From JBGPHT01 sp041484525 (GTDB taxonomy: Bacteria; Acidobacteriota; Terriglobia; Bryobacterales; Bryobacteraceae), in contig JBGPHT010000055.1 in NCBI GenBank assembly GCA_041484525.1, positions 1 to 45,759 of the forward strand: a DNA stretch of 45,759 bases. The letters are read 5' to 3'. The translations under genes and the position numbers were made by a program. The notes beneath the pieces were generated by a model that worked only from the letters and a program-made list of their open reading frames with translations, did not search any database and had not been told where the DNA came from. This document shows positions 1 through 9,185 of this stretch, in pieces. The stretch's first letter is position 1. The number at the start of each line of letters is the position of its first letter.

Positions 1-134
1 AGGGTCTGAACAACAAAGCCAAAGTCACTATGAGAAGATCCTATGGGTTCCGAACCTTCCGAGTCACCGAACTGGCACTCTATCATTCACTTGGCAAACT
101 GCCCGAGCCAGAACTCACCCACAGGTTTTTCTGA
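1..134 (+). CDS. Transposase, C-terminal end (ISL3-like), partial
   Basis: Reading from base 3, an open frame of 43 codons ends at TGA 132-134. It begins GLNNKAKVTMRRSYGFRTFR and continues with a motif around YHSLGKLPEPELTH. This pattern, an Asn-Asn-Lys stretch followed by YGFR, is what I know from the C-terminus of ISL3-family (IS204/IS1001/IS1165) DDE transposases. The N-terminus and catalytic residues lie outside the window, so activity cannot be judged. No inverted repeat could be recognised between the stop and the next gene. The family name is from memory of the motif; transposase in general is more secure than the family. Confidence 0.68.
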   Translation, partial: GLNNKAKVTMRRSYGFRTFRVTELALYHSLGKLPEPELTHRFF

Positions 135-181
135 CGAATCAATAATCTGAAAACGCCGGGACGCTGCTGCGGCGGTTGCTA

Positions 182-1072
182 CTATTGCTTCGGGATGTCG
201 AATCGGGTCTCTGAAGCGACGCCGAATTCCTGCGCGACCGTCTCGACGGTCTGGACCAGGTGGCGGTCTGGAACTACGGGCGACAAGTCGAACCGGCGGC
301 TCCAGAAGATGACCGCGGTCGCCGAGTGCCGGAACGGCCGCGACCAATGTTGCTCGACCGCGATCCAAAAACTGTTCTCGGGATTGCCGAATTTGTCCTG
401 CTGCAGTGCGTAGTTCATGCGGAAGGTGGTGCCCTTACGCAACATCCTTTGGAGGCGCTGCTGCTTCAGAGGCTCCTCGCCATAATGCAGTTCGGGCTGA
501 GCTTCCCCTTCACAACCGGATTCGGCGACCTCTCCCTCGCGGAGCATGGGAAAGAACGTAACGGGATCGAGCCGGACCGTCGCCCGGATAGAAGCGGTGC
601 AGCGGACATCGTCCTGCTCGTCGTGGAGCCGCGATTTATCGGGCTGGATGGCCAGCGTCACGCCGGTCGGGGAGCGCTCCATCAGTTTCACTTTCGCACT
701 CTTGAGGAGCGCCTCCACTTTGAAGGGCGTCCGCAGTTCATCCCGATCGCCGCACCGCGTCTCGGCATCGGCGTTCAGGGCATAAGGCGCGACAGCGTCG
801 CCCCAGGAGAGGACGGCAATGCAGCGCCGGCCGTCGCCGCGAATGACGGACTCGACAGTCACGGTGGGCAGTGGCTGCACAACCTGGGCGTCGCGGCCGG
901 ATACGGCGCGGTGCTCGGTGATGGTCCAGCTCCAGTGTTTCTCCTGGTTGAGGTTGCGCTCGAACGCGGCGGCGGCTTTGGCGAGCAGGGCTGCGGGCGT
1001 TTCCTTTTGCGCGGCGGCGGTCCATGTGACGGCGAAAAGCCAGACGGCACGACGGAAGGCGGTAGAGCGCAT
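182..1072 (-). CDS. Secreted protein of unknown function
   Basis: A 296-residue protein. Residues 1-21 form a signal peptide (basic MRSTAFRRA, then hydrophobic WLFAVTWTAAA, with a likely cut after AAA or AAAQ). I recognise no domain. The mature part is mixed alpha/beta and hydrophilic, with at least four Cys residues (in MNADAETRC, DVRC and SGC contexts) that could form disulfides outside the cytoplasm. The ATG is supported by a purine-rich Shine-Dalgarno run (GGGAGGGG) just upstream. It lies 66 bp after the cupin gene on the same strand and may share its transcript. The function is unknown; export to the periplasm is an inference from the signal peptide. Confidence 0.72.
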   Translation of the reverse strand: MRSTAFRRAVWLFAVTWTAAAQKETPAALLAKAAAAFERNLNQEKHWSWTITEHRAVSGRDAQVVQPLPTVTVESVIRGDGRRCIAVLSWGDAVAPYALNADAETRCGDRDELRTPFKVEALLKSAKVKLMERSPTGVTLAIQPDKSRLHDEQDDVRCTASIRATVRLDPVTFFPMLREGEVAESGCEGEAQPELHYGEEPLKQQRLQRMLRKGTTFRMNYALQQDKFGNPENSFWIAVEQHWSRPFRHSATAVIFWSRRFDLSPVVPDRHLVQTVETVAQEFGVASETRFDIPKQ

Positions 1073-1138
1073 TTTCCCCTCCCAGGCTAATACGGCGGTG
1101 GAGGCTTTTCAGTTGCTCTTTGTTGCGGACGCCCGAGA

Positions 1139-1811
1139 CTACTTGACTTCGACCAGCACGAGGTCTGAAGGCTGCCGGCCGGCGTTCGAGCCCCGATGCT
1201 TCACCGCGCCGTCGCTCCACACCGCGTCGCCGCGAACTCCACGCATTGGTGTGGTCGTTCCATCGGCTGACTCCACGCGGCCCTCGAGCGCGGTGAGCAT
1301 GACCACGGCGCGGCCGGCGCCGGTGTGCTCGTGCCACTCCTCGCGACCTCCGGCTTCGCGCGTGCTTCGGAAGACGCGGACCTGCGCATTTTCAAACAGC
1401 AGCTTGTTGTGCGCCACGTCAATCACCAACGGATCGAGTTTACGGTCGCGCGCTGGTGCTGTCTCCGGTCCGGGTTTCTTCAGTTCGACTTCGACGATGC
1501 GTAGGTCGTGCGCACTGATGTTCTCACTGGTATGCGGTCCGCCAGCGGGGCTCCAGGCGACATCGTTGGCCTTCCAATGGAGGTGCTCCACGCTTCCATC
1601 CGGATGCGCGATGTCCTGGCCGGCGTCATCCAGATAGATCATGACGCGGTTGAGCTGGTGCTGGTGCAGCGGGGTTCGATCATGGGGTCTGTCGGTCGCG
1701 ACCAGGATGCGTACGCGGTCGTTATCGACCTTGATGCGGGGGTCCACCGGTGGGGTCTGGGCAGCCCGCGGCCAGCGCAATCGCGAAGATGAGTGGGGGA
1801 GCGTTTGACAT
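1139..1811 (-). CDS. Secreted double-cupin protein, frameshifted in its signal peptide
   Basis: The main frame (from TTG at 1780) encodes two cupin-like halves. The first has HQHQLNRVMIYLDD, and the second has REEWHEHTGAGRAVVMLTAL with a typical H-x-H metal-binding pattern. This frame has no convincing start. In the neighbouring frame an ATG at 1811 begins MSNAPPLIFAIALAAG, an ideal signal peptide. Dropping one C from the CCC run at 1765-1767 would join it to AAQTPPVDPRIKVDN. I infer one secreted cupin of about 224 residues broken by a 1-nt indel, either a real mutation or a sequence error. Cupins of this sort bind metals and small molecules; the substrate is unknown. It lies just downstream of the TonB-receptor fragment on the same strand. 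Confidence 0.7.
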
Positions 1812-1842
1812 CACAGCCCAGCATGCCACATCCCCGGGTCAC

Positions 1843-2890
1843 TCAGAATGTGAGGCGCAACTGAAGATCGACCTTGCGGTTGTAGGTGCTCGGCGCGCCG
1901 CCGTGGGCCATGACGATGAATCCACCGAGGCCGCGAGACTGTCCGAAATAGGACGACGAAAGATCTCCATTCGGCGCCGCGAAATTCGGGTGATTGAGCG
2001 CGTTAAGCGTCGAGGCGCTGAGCGTCAAATTGTATCGTCTGCCGGTGCCGGCGCCCATCATCGCTACCGGTGGACCGCCCCCGCCCGGCTGATGCCCGCC
2101 TGGCTCCGCCGGACCGGTGCGGCCCTCCCGTCCGAATGCCCATATCCGGGAAATCCGCAGGGCGACGTTCACAGCCGCCGAGCCGCAGCCGTAGTTGCGC
2201 TCAATCGCCGGGGTTCCCGGAGCCGGATTCAGGTTGAAGCAGCCGAATCCCGCCGCGAAGACTAGACCGCTCGTCCGACATTCGGACGCGCCGGCGTTGG
2301 GGAGCAGCGCGGGGCGCGCCGTGGGGAATCCTGTGCTGTACGGATCGAGGCCGGTCGTGATGTTGTACGGCGTGCCGCTGTTCGCCGCCAGGAATGGCAT
2401 GACGCTCCACTTCCACAGCAATGGGATCGTGGTGCCGACGACCACCCGGTGCCGCACATCGCCGTAGGTCGAAGGACCCCATTCGGCGCGCAGATCGTAT
2501 GGATCGGCGGGCAGGCCTTCGTTGTTGTCCTTGCCGTAGGAGAGCGAATAGAATCCGAACAGGAATAGCTTTCGGTGATTCACGTTGGCAGTGGCGGTCA
2601 ACTGGTGAAGGCGGCTGAGACCGGCCGACTCGGCAAGAAGACGAATCGATCGGTCACCGAAAGGATAGCCCCCGTTCACCGGCGCATTGACGTTGCGGGA
2701 GTTCAACAGGTGTACGCCGCGGCTATCGATCCACGTCAATGACAGGCGCGAGGATTGGTTGAATTGCCGGTCGATTCCCACACTGGTCTGGTAGAGGCGC
2801 GGCGCTTGAATGGCGCTCGAAACCGGTCGCATCTGCTGCGGCTCCTGGTTGGCCTGCAGTACGCCGGCCGGCGGCGCTGTGGCGGAAGTC
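1843..2890 (-). pseudogene. TonB-dependent (Oar-like) receptor, 3' fragment
   Basis: The reading frame matches the C-terminal third of Oar-like outer-membrane receptors common in Acidobacteria. Visible marks are SLTWIDSRGVHLLNSRNVNAP, TPYNITTGLD, LNALNHPNFAAP and a final beta strand ending in RLTF, the aromatic C-terminus read by the BAM machinery. The signal peptide, carboxypeptidase-regulatory domain, plug and most of the barrel are missing. The frame stays open to 3018, but recognisable receptor sequence stops near 2880 (around PPAGVLQANQ). There it runs into the antisense of another receptor gene. It is therefore a truncated gene, very unlikely to yield a functional receptor. Confidence 0.78.
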
Positions 2891-5263
2891 TCCATCTCCG
2901 GCCGCGTCCTGGATGAGAACGGCACCGCCGTAACGGTCGCGAGCGTGTCCTTCCGGACGTCCGCTGACCCGCTCGCCCATCCCAGCCCCGGCACTAGCGG
3001 GCCTTCCGGCCATTTCACCCTTCGGCTCCCGGCGCCCGGCCACTACCTGGTCAGCGTGACGCACCAGGGCTTCTTCCCGCTGATGGACAAGCCCGTCGAG
3101 ATCGTCGACGGCGCGTCGCTGCAACTGATTCTGAACCATCTGACTGAGGTTTTCGAATCCATCGAAGTGAAAGCCGATTCGAGCGGCATCGATCTCGACC
3201 AGACCGACAATCGCAAAACCCTGACCAACCTCCAGATCCTCAACGTGCCCTACGTGGGACGGGATCTGGGGAGCGCGCTCAAGCTCATGCCAGGTGTGGT
3301 GCAGGATTCGCTCGGCGCGTTTCACCTCTCCGGAAGCTCGGTCAACCAGGTGCAGTACACCCTCGACGGCTTCAACATCACGGACCCGCTTTCCGGAAAA
3401 CTGAACGCGCGGCTCAACATCGACACCATCCGGACGATGGAGTTCTCGACGGGCCGCTTCTCTCCGGAGTTCGGAAAGGGTTCGGCGGGCGTGGTCGCCA
3501 TCGACACGAGGATGGGGACCGACGCGCTGCGCTACTCCGCCACCAATTTCGTTCCCGGCATCGACACTACGTCCGGCGCGCACATCGGCACCTGGTCGCC
3601 GCGCTTCGGAATTTCGGGGCCGATGGTAAAGGGCCGTGCCTGGTTTTCCGAGAGCGTGGATGCCGAATACTCCCAGCTAGTCGTCGAGGACGTGAAGGGC
3701 CGCAACCGCACTCCCAGCCTGCGCGTCGACAACCTGCTGCGCGCGCAGTTCAACGCCACTCCGACGTCGCTGCTGTTTTTTTCGTTCCTGGTCAACGGGT
3801 CGGATGCGCCCGGCTCCGGACTTAGTGCGCTCGACCCCTATTCGACTACAGTGAACCGCCGCAGCCGCACGTGGTTCTTCAGTTTCAAGCACGAGAAGTA
3901 CCTGGCGCATGGGGCGCGCATCGAATGGGGCTACGCCGAAGACCGCACATTCTCACGCCAGATTCCTCAGGGCTCCGACTACTACCGCGTCACTCCCTAC
4001 GGGCGCGCCGGCAACTTCTTCATGGATGCGCGCGACGAAGCACGGCGCGGACAGTTCCTGTTCAACTTTTCGCCCGCGCTGCTGCGGCTCGCCGGTACGC
4101 ACCAGCTCAAGATGGGTGTCGATCTCGACCGTCTGAACTTCCACCGCGACATCCACCGCACCGGGTATGAGCGGTACGGCCTGGACGGCGCGCTTTTCAG
4201 CCGCATCACCTACGGCGGCAGCGGCATCTTCAGCCGGCCCAGCCTGGAAGCGTCGGCGTACGTGGCCGATTCCTGGAAGGTGAAGCCGAATCTCACGATC
4301 GACACGGGCCTGCGCGAAGACTGGGATGAGCTGGTGCGCCGAGTCGCGCTGTCGCCCCGAATTGCGGCGTCCTGGGCGCCTTTCGGCCGCATCAACACGA
4401 AGCTCTCGGGTGGCTATGCGATTACGCGCGACGCCGTCTCGCTCGAAGAGTTCTCGCGGCCGCTCGATCAATACTCGATCGTCACGGAGTTCAACCCGGA
4501 TGGCAGCCTGGCCTCCCCTCCGAGCCGGACGCTTTTCACCATCCCCAACCACGACTTGAAAGCGCCTAAATACGAGAACTGGTCCGCCAGCTTCGAGCAG
4601 CGTCTGGCGCGCAACATAGCGCTGCGCTTCACCTGGCTGCGCAAGCGCGGCGAGAACGGCCTGACGTACGTGCTGTCTCCCCCGCCCTACGACCCGGGCG
4701 TCCAGACGCAATTCGAGCTGCGCAACTATCGGCGCGATGTCTTCGATTCCGCGGAGGTGGTGCTGCGCCAGAATTTCGGCCGCCAGTTCGGCTGGATGGC
4801 CAGCTACACGCGATCCCGGGCGCTTTCGAATTCCGTAATCAGCCTCTCGGTGGACGAGCCTCTCTGGGTGACGAACAACCTGGGCCGGATGCCGTGGGAC
4901 ACGCCTAATCGCGTTCTGGGCTGGGCCTATCTGCCCACGCCCTGGCGCCAGTGGGCCATCGCCGGCGCGGTGGATGCGCGCAGCGGATATCCTTTCACGA
5001 TCCAGACCGACCGCGGCGCCAGCGTGGGAGAGATCAACTCGCAGCATTTTCCGTTCTTTTTCAATATGGACCTGCACCTGGAGCGCCGCCTCCGCGTCGG
5101 CCGGCACCACGTGGCTCTCCGTGGCGGATTCAACAACATCACCAACCACCAGAACCCGTCCGTCGTGAACAGCACGATCGGCGCGTCGAACTATCTGAGC
5201 TATTACGGCAGCCAGGGACGGCACGTGGTGTTCCGGCTGCGCTGGCTGGGACCGCCCGAGTGA
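2810..5263 (+). CDS. TonB-dependent outer-membrane receptor, Oar-like
   Basis: An 817-residue frame. From about residue 27 it has a carboxypeptidase-regulatory-like beta domain (EVSISGRVLDENGTAV to GFFPL). A plug-like region follows (NLQILNVPYVGRDLGSALKL, QYTLDGFNITDPL) and then a long barrel rich in aromatic alternation, ending VVFRLRWLGPPE. Proteins of this kind are outer-membrane beta barrels for TonB-driven uptake; the substrate is unknown. Length is a little below the usual 900-1200. The first 25 or so codons are the antisense of the neighbouring receptor fragment and do not form a normal signal peptide, so the native 5' end (promoter, signal sequence) seems to have been lost in a rearrangement near 2880. 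Its last 18 codons recur twice after the stop. Confidence 0.82.
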   Translation: MALETGRICCGSWLACSTPAGGAVAEVSISGRVLDENGTAVTVASVSFRTSADPLAHPSPGTSGPSGHFTLRLPAPGHYLVSVTHQGFFPLMDKPVEIVDGASLQLILNHLTEVFESIEVKADSSGIDLDQTDNRKTLTNLQILNVPYVGRDLGSALKLMPGVVQDSLGAFHLSGSSVNQVQYTLDGFNITDPLSGKLNARLNIDTIRTMEFSTGRFSPEFGKGSAGVVAIDTRMGTDALRYSATNFVPGIDTTSGAHIGTWSPRFGISGPMVKGRAWFSESVDAEYSQLVVEDVKGRNRTPSLRVDNLLRAQFNATPTSLLFFSFLVNGSDAPGSGLSALDPYSTTVNRRSRTWFFSFKHEKYLAHGARIEWGYAEDRTFSRQIPQGSDYYRVTPYGRAGNFFMDARDEARRGQFLFNFSPALLRLAGTHQLKMGVDLDRLNFHRDIHRTGYERYGLDGALFSRITYGGSGIFSRPSLEASAYVADSWKVKPNLTIDTGLREDWDELVRRVALSPRIAASWAPFGRINTKLSGGYAITRDAVSLEEFSRPLDQYSIVTEFNPDGSLASPPSRTLFTIPNHDLKAPKYENWSASFEQRLARNIALRFTWLRKRGENGLTYVLSPPPYDPGVQTQFELRNYRRDVFDSAEVVLRQNFGRQFGWMASYTRSRALSNSVISLSVDEPLWVTNNLGRMPWDTPNRVLGWAYLPTPWRQWAIAGAVDARSGYPFTIQTDRGASVGEINSQHFPFFFNMDLHLERRLRVGRHHVALRGGFNNITNHQNPSVVNSTIGASNYLSYYGSQGRHVVFRLRWLGPPE

Positions 5264-5381
5264 ACGGCAGCCAGGGACGGCACGTGGTGTTCCGGCTTCG
5301 CTGGCTGGGACCGGCCGAGTGAACGGCAGCCAGGGACGGCACGTGGTGTTCCGGCTTCGCTGGCTCGGACCGGCCGAGTGA
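5205..5381 (+). repeat. Three 59-bp tandem repeats over the receptor's C-terminus
   Basis: Units at 5205-5263, 5264-5322 and 5323-5381 each begin ACGGCAGCCAGGGACGG and end in TGA. Units 2 and 3 differ by one base; unit 1 differs from unit 2 by two. Unit 1 encodes the last codons and stop of the receptor. Because 59 is not a multiple of three, the three copies of the terminal strand GRHVVFRLRWLG plus stop lie in three different frames. The array abuts the convergent mnmE stop at 5386. Confidence 0.95.
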
Positions 5382-5385
5382 TCCG

Positions 5386-6723
5386 TCACTTGCCGATGCA
5401 GAAGGTGGAGAAGATGCGGTTGAGGATGTCGTCGGCGGTGGTGGCGCCGGTGATGGAATCGATAGGCCGCAGCGCCGCGTAGAGATCGAGCAGTAGCATC
5501 TCGTGCGGGATATTGGTCTCGGCCGCGCCCCGCGCCTTTTCCAACCAGGTGTGAGCCTCGCGCAGCAACTGCTCGTGCCGCAGGCTGGTGATGAATCCGG
5601 TCTCGGGCTCGAGTGCCCCCTTCGGCGCCACCGCCTCGAGGATCGCCTGCCGCAATTCCGGAATCCCTTCGCCGGTTAGCGCGGAGACCAGAGTGGCGCA
5701 GGACTGCTGCGCCGGTAAGTCGCGCTTGTTCCCCACCAGCAGCCAACGTCCCTGGCGTTCGGCCCGTGCCCGCAGCGCCTCGTCCTCTGCGCCCGGCGCC
5801 TGCGAAGCGTCCACGACGACCAGCGTCAGGTCCGCATCCGCCATCGCCTGGAAACTGCGCTCGATGCCGAGCGACTCGACGAGTTCCGAAGATTCACGAA
5901 TCCCCGCCGTGTCGTAGAGCTTCACGGGAATTCCGCCGATCGCCGCGGTCTCCGAAACCAGGTCGCGCGTGGTTCCCGGAGTGTCCGTCACGATGGCGCG
6001 GTCCTGCTCGAGCAGCGCGTTGAACAAGCTGCTCTTGCCCACGTTCGGCCGGCCCACGATGGCGAGCGTGATTCCCGCGCGCACCAGCCCGCCGTACTGG
6101 AAGCTTTCAGCAAGCTGCCCGACGCCGCCGATCAGCGGCCCCAGCCGCCGCAGGATTTCGCCGGCAGGCGCCACGCTGACATCGTCGTCGGCAAAATCGA
6201 TTCCCGCCTCTAGCAGCGCGATCAGTTCCAGCAGTTGTTCCTTGAGCGGCCGGATGCGCCGCGACACCGACCCATCCACCTGCTGCGCCGCCACCCGCGC
6301 CTGGTAGAGGGTGGTGGCCTCGATCAAATCTCGTACCGCTTCCGATTGCGGCAGATCGATGCGCCCGTTGAGATACGCCCGCAGGGTGAACTCGCCCGGT
6401 TCGGCCAGCCGCGCCCCCGCCGCCAGCGCGCGCTCGACGGCGTGCCGCAGCACGACCGGCGCCCCGTGGCAGGAGATCTCGATCGTGTCCTCCGCCGTAT
6501 AGGATCGAGGCTTTTCGAAGAAAGTGACGATGACGCGGTCGATGGTGCGCCCCTCGGCGTCCACCAGCTCGCCCGTGTGCGCATGCCGCGGTTGCCAGGC
6601 ATCGCGAACGCGCAGGAGGTTGCCGGCGATGGCACGCGCATCGGGACCCGACATTCGCACCACGCCCAAGCCGCCTCGCCCGGGCGGTGTTGCGATTGCC
6701 ACTATAGTGTCGTGAAGCTGCAT
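5386..6723 (-). CDS. mnmE: tRNA modification GTPase MnmE
   Basis: A 445-residue MnmE/TrmE. With MnmG it installs the 5-(carboxymethyl)aminomethyl group on wobble uridine 34 of certain tRNAs, using GTP and a formyl-tetrahydrofolate-type cofactor. The folate-binding N-terminal domain begins DTIVAIATPPGRGGLGVVR. The G domain shows GRPNVGKSS (G1), TPGTTRD (G2/K-loop), DTAG (G3) and NKRD (G4). The C-terminus is the diagnostic CIGK with the catalytic cysteine. The frame is open to an upstream ATG at 6750, but MQLHDTIVAI at 6723 fits the family start and has AAAGGGG upstream. It is the last gene of the rpmH-rnpA-yidD-yidC-khpB-mnmE run, separated from khpB by about 107 bp. MnmG is not in the window. 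Confidence 0.96.
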   Translation of the reverse strand: MQLHDTIVAIATPPGRGGLGVVRMSGPDARAIAGNLLRVRDAWQPRHAHTGELVDAEGRTIDRVIVTFFEKPRSYTAEDTIEISCHGAPVVLRHAVERALAAGARLAEPGEFTLRAYLNGRIDLPQSEAVRDLIEATTLYQARVAAQQVDGSVSRRIRPLKEQLLELIALLEAGIDFADDDVSVAPAGEILRRLGPLIGGVGQLAESFQYGGLVRAGITLAIVGRPNVGKSSLFNALLEQDRAIVTDTPGTTRDLVSETAAIGGIPVKLYDTAGIRESSELVESLGIERSFQAMADADLTLVVVDASQAPGAEDEALRARAERQGRWLLVGNKRDLPAQQSCATLVSALTGEGIPELRQAILEAVAPKGALEPETGFITSLRHEQLLREAHTWLEKARGAAETNIPHEMLLLDLYAALRPIDSITGATTADDILNRIFSTFCIGK

Positions 6724-6830
6724 CGCGTTACGACAAGCCCCTTTGCCCATGGCACCGATGGATGGGCTCCGGCTTAGCGGTCAGGGAGCAGTGGTTCGGT
6801 ATTGGCGAAACCGTGGCCAGACTTGCCGGC

Positions 6831-7406
6831 CTACCTTCTGGCGCTGCGCGACCGCGGACCGCTCCGTGAAGGCGGCTCGGGTCCGCGCGGCGGCTCCGGC
6901 AGACTCGCCATCCCCGCCGGATATACGACCACCTGCCGCGCCGGTCCGCTGCCGCTGCTCTCGCTTCTGACGGCAGTGTCGTTGCGCAGCGCCAGGTGAA
7001 GCACACGGCGCTCCCGGCTGTTCATCGGGTTAAAACGGAACGGCACGCCCGTGCGGCGCACCTTCTCCGCCGCCGTCTGCGCGCTCAATCGCAATTCCTC
7101 GATGCGCAGCAGCCGGTAGTCATTGGCGTCGAACGAAATGCGCGAGTGGTCTTCCGACGGCATCCGCAGCATCTCCATCGTGACGTGCTCGAGCGCCAGC
7201 AGCAACTCGGCGCGGTTCGACAGCAGCAGGTCCGCGTCGGGACCCGTAAACTTCACCACCACGTCCGGTGTTTCGAAGTCGTCATCGGTCGCGTCCACAT
7301 CCAGGATTTCGTAATTCACCTTGAACTTGCCGCTCGCCAGCGTGGATCGCAAGAAACCGTCGATCCGGGAACCGATGCTCGAAACCGAATACTTTCTCTC
7401 AGTCAC
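6831..7406 (-). CDS. khpB: KhpB/Jag-type KH-R3H RNA-binding protein
   Basis: A 191-residue protein with a KH-like domain in the first half (VVVKFTGPDADLLLSNRAELLLALEHV). An R3H domain follows, with the basic RLRIEELRLSAQTAAEKVRRTG segment and the conserved FNPMNSRERRVLHLAL core (R-x3-H). The tail is low-complexity Pro/Arg/Ser. KhpB (Jag, EloR) binds RNA and influences cell elongation and division in Firmicutes; its role in Acidobacteria is not settled. The N-terminal Jag_N domain seen in Gram-positive homologues is absent. It starts with GTG three bases after the yidC stop, so translation is probably coupled, and the yidC-jag adjacency is the usual arrangement. Confidence 0.93.
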   Translation of the reverse strand: MTERKYSVSSIGSRIDGFLRSTLASGKFKVNYEILDVDATDDDFETPDVVVKFTGPDADLLLSNRAELLLALEHVTMEMLRMPSEDHSRISFDANDYRLLRIEELRLSAQTAAEKVRRTGVPFRFNPMNSRERRVLHLALRNDTAVRSESSGSGPARQVVVYPAGMASLPEPPRGPEPPSRSGPRSRSARR

Positions 7407-7409
7407 TCG

Positions 7410-9164
7410 TCATTTCCTGCCGTTCTTTTTTTTGGGCGGCTCCACCGATTTCGCGGCCGAATCCGCCGCGGCGGTGTGATTGAAAAACCACTGCTGGCCC
7501 ATGCCCACCAGATTGCTGGTCAAGTAGTATAGCACCAGGCCGCTGGCAAAATTATAGAACATGAAGCCGAAGATCAGCGGCATGAACATCATCATCTTCT
7601 GCTGGCTGGGATCCACGTTGGCCTGCGGCGTCATCTTCTGCATCAGGAACTGACTGGCGATCAGGATGATCGGCAGGACCTTGATCGGCAGGTGCTCGGG
7701 CTGCGAAAGGTCATTTACCCATAGCCAGGGCGCGCCGCGCATTTCCACCGAAACCGTGAACACTTTGTAGAACGCGAAGAAAAACGGCAGTTGCAGCAGC
7801 ATGGGGAAACAGCCGCCCATGGGATTGACGCCGTGCTTCTTGTACAGGCCCATCACTTCCTGGTTCTGGTCCGCCTTGCGCGGGTCGCGGATGCCGATGT
7901 TCTTGTACTTATCGTTGATGGCGTCGATCTGCGGCTTCAGCGCCTGCATCTTGCGCATCGATTTCATGTTCGACAGCTTCAGCGGGAACAGAATCATGTT
8001 GATGACGATTGTCACCATCACGATCGACCAGCCGAAGTTGTGCACGAACGCGTCGTTGAGCCAGTTGACGATCAGGAACAGCGGCTTCGCCAGAAAGCCG
8101 AACCACCCGAAATCCACCACCTGCTCGAGCTTGGGGTTGACGCGCTTGAGCAGATCCAGATCCTTGGGGCCGACGAACAACTCGAACCGGTTTTCACCCC
8201 CGCCCCCCACCGCCACGCCCGCAAACGGCATCGGCTTGGGTTCGTGCGCCGTGGGCACCGTGTCGCTGAACGTGATCTGCTGGGTTGAGGCGTTTCCCTC
8301 CGGCAGGAAAACGGCGGCGAAGTACGTGTCCGCCAGCCCCTCAAACGAGAAGTTTCCGATGGCCGTCGCCGGGCCCTTGCTGGCCGCCTTCGCACCCTCC
8401 ACCACCAGCTTGTTGTCGGTGGTGTTGAAATACATCGTGACCTGGCTGCCGGACGCATTCGGAATCGTGAGATCGCCGAACCCACCACGCCACTGGACGA
8501 GGTGCGGCAGAGGCTTGCCGTCCACGGTCGCTTCCGTCGCCACTTGTGAAAGAAAGCTGTTCTTCTCGAACCGCAGGGTCTTCCTGACTACGGTGTGGCC
8601 GTCGGAAAACTCGAACTTCACGCCCAGACCGTCGGCATCGGGGGTTTGCGTGTAATACGTCCAGTTCACCTTCGAGGTGGGCTGCTGCGCCGGAAAATAC
8701 AGCGACAACGGATAGTCCGTCGCAGCCGCGGTATTCACCATTTCGAGCGGCTTGCCGTCGTTGCCCTTAAAACCCTTCAGCAGCCAGCTTCGAACGGTCC
8801 CTCCCTGGTTGTTCAACGTCACGCGGAACTTGTCGGTGTCGATCGTCAGTGGAGGTTGCGGCTGTTGCACCGTGACGGGAGCGGTCGCCGGACCGGTCGC
8901 CACCGCCGGAGCCTGCGAAGTGTCGACCGCCGCAGCCGCCTGCGGTGGAGTCTGGGGTTGACCGGGTGACTGTGCCGGCCCGGGCGCCGCACTGGTTTGC
9001 TCGGCCTTCTTTTGTTGCGGAGGCGGAGTCTGGTTCTTGAACAGGTAGGGCGTCAGGAACATCACCGCGCCCATCAGGAGGAAGGCGAGCAGCAACCGCA
9101 CTTCCATCGACATTTCTTTCTTCGGCGGTTGATTGCTGCTACCGCCGTTAACTGAATCGGCCAT
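7410..9164 (-). CDS. yidC: Membrane protein insertase YidC
   Basis: A 584-residue insertase that integrates and folds inner-membrane proteins with or without SecYEG. It has the Gram-negative layout: TM1 (VRLLLAFLLMGAVMFLTPYL), a Pro/Gln/Ala-rich linker, a large periplasmic beta-supersandwich domain, and the conserved C-terminal five-helix core. Core marks are NWLNDAFVHNFGWSIVMV, the charged cytoplasmic hairpin (LKPQIDAINDKYK), GVNPMGGCFPMLLQLPFFFAFY and the final helix before a Lys-rich tail (PPKKKNGRK). Length is typical of the family. It sits directly downstream of yidD, 21 bp away, and just upstream of khpB. Confidence 0.97.
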   Translation of the reverse strand: MADSVNGGSSNQPPKKEMSMEVRLLLAFLLMGAVMFLTPYLFKNQTPPPQQKKAEQTSAAPGPAQSPGQPQTPPQAAAAVDTSQAPAVATGPATAPVTVQQPQPPLTIDTDKFRVTLNNQGGTVRSWLLKGFKGNDGKPLEMVNTAAATDYPLSLYFPAQQPTSKVNWTYYTQTPDADGLGVKFEFSDGHTVVRKTLRFEKNSFLSQVATEATVDGKPLPHLVQWRGGFGDLTIPNASGSQVTMYFNTTDNKLVVEGAKAASKGPATAIGNFSFEGLADTYFAAVFLPEGNASTQQITFSDTVPTAHEPKPMPFAGVAVGGGGENRFELFVGPKDLDLLKRVNPKLEQVVDFGWFGFLAKPLFLIVNWLNDAFVHNFGWSIVMVTIVINMILFPLKLSNMKSMRKMQALKPQIDAINDKYKNIGIRDPRKADQNQEVMGLYKKHGVNPMGGCFPMLLQLPFFFAFYKVFTVSVEMRGAPWLWVNDLSQPEHLPIKVLPIILIASQFLMQKMTPQANVDPSQQKMMMFMPLIFGFMFYNFASGLVLYYLTSNLVGMGQQWFFNHTAAADSAAKSVEPPKKKNGRK

Positions 9165-9185
9165 TCTGAATTCCGTTTGTGCGGG

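Noticed and set aside
3953..5746. 597-codon minus-strand open frame
   Set aside because: It runs antisense to the receptor and into mnmE, is Arg/Ala-rich and low in structure; a shadow produced by high GC and the repeats.
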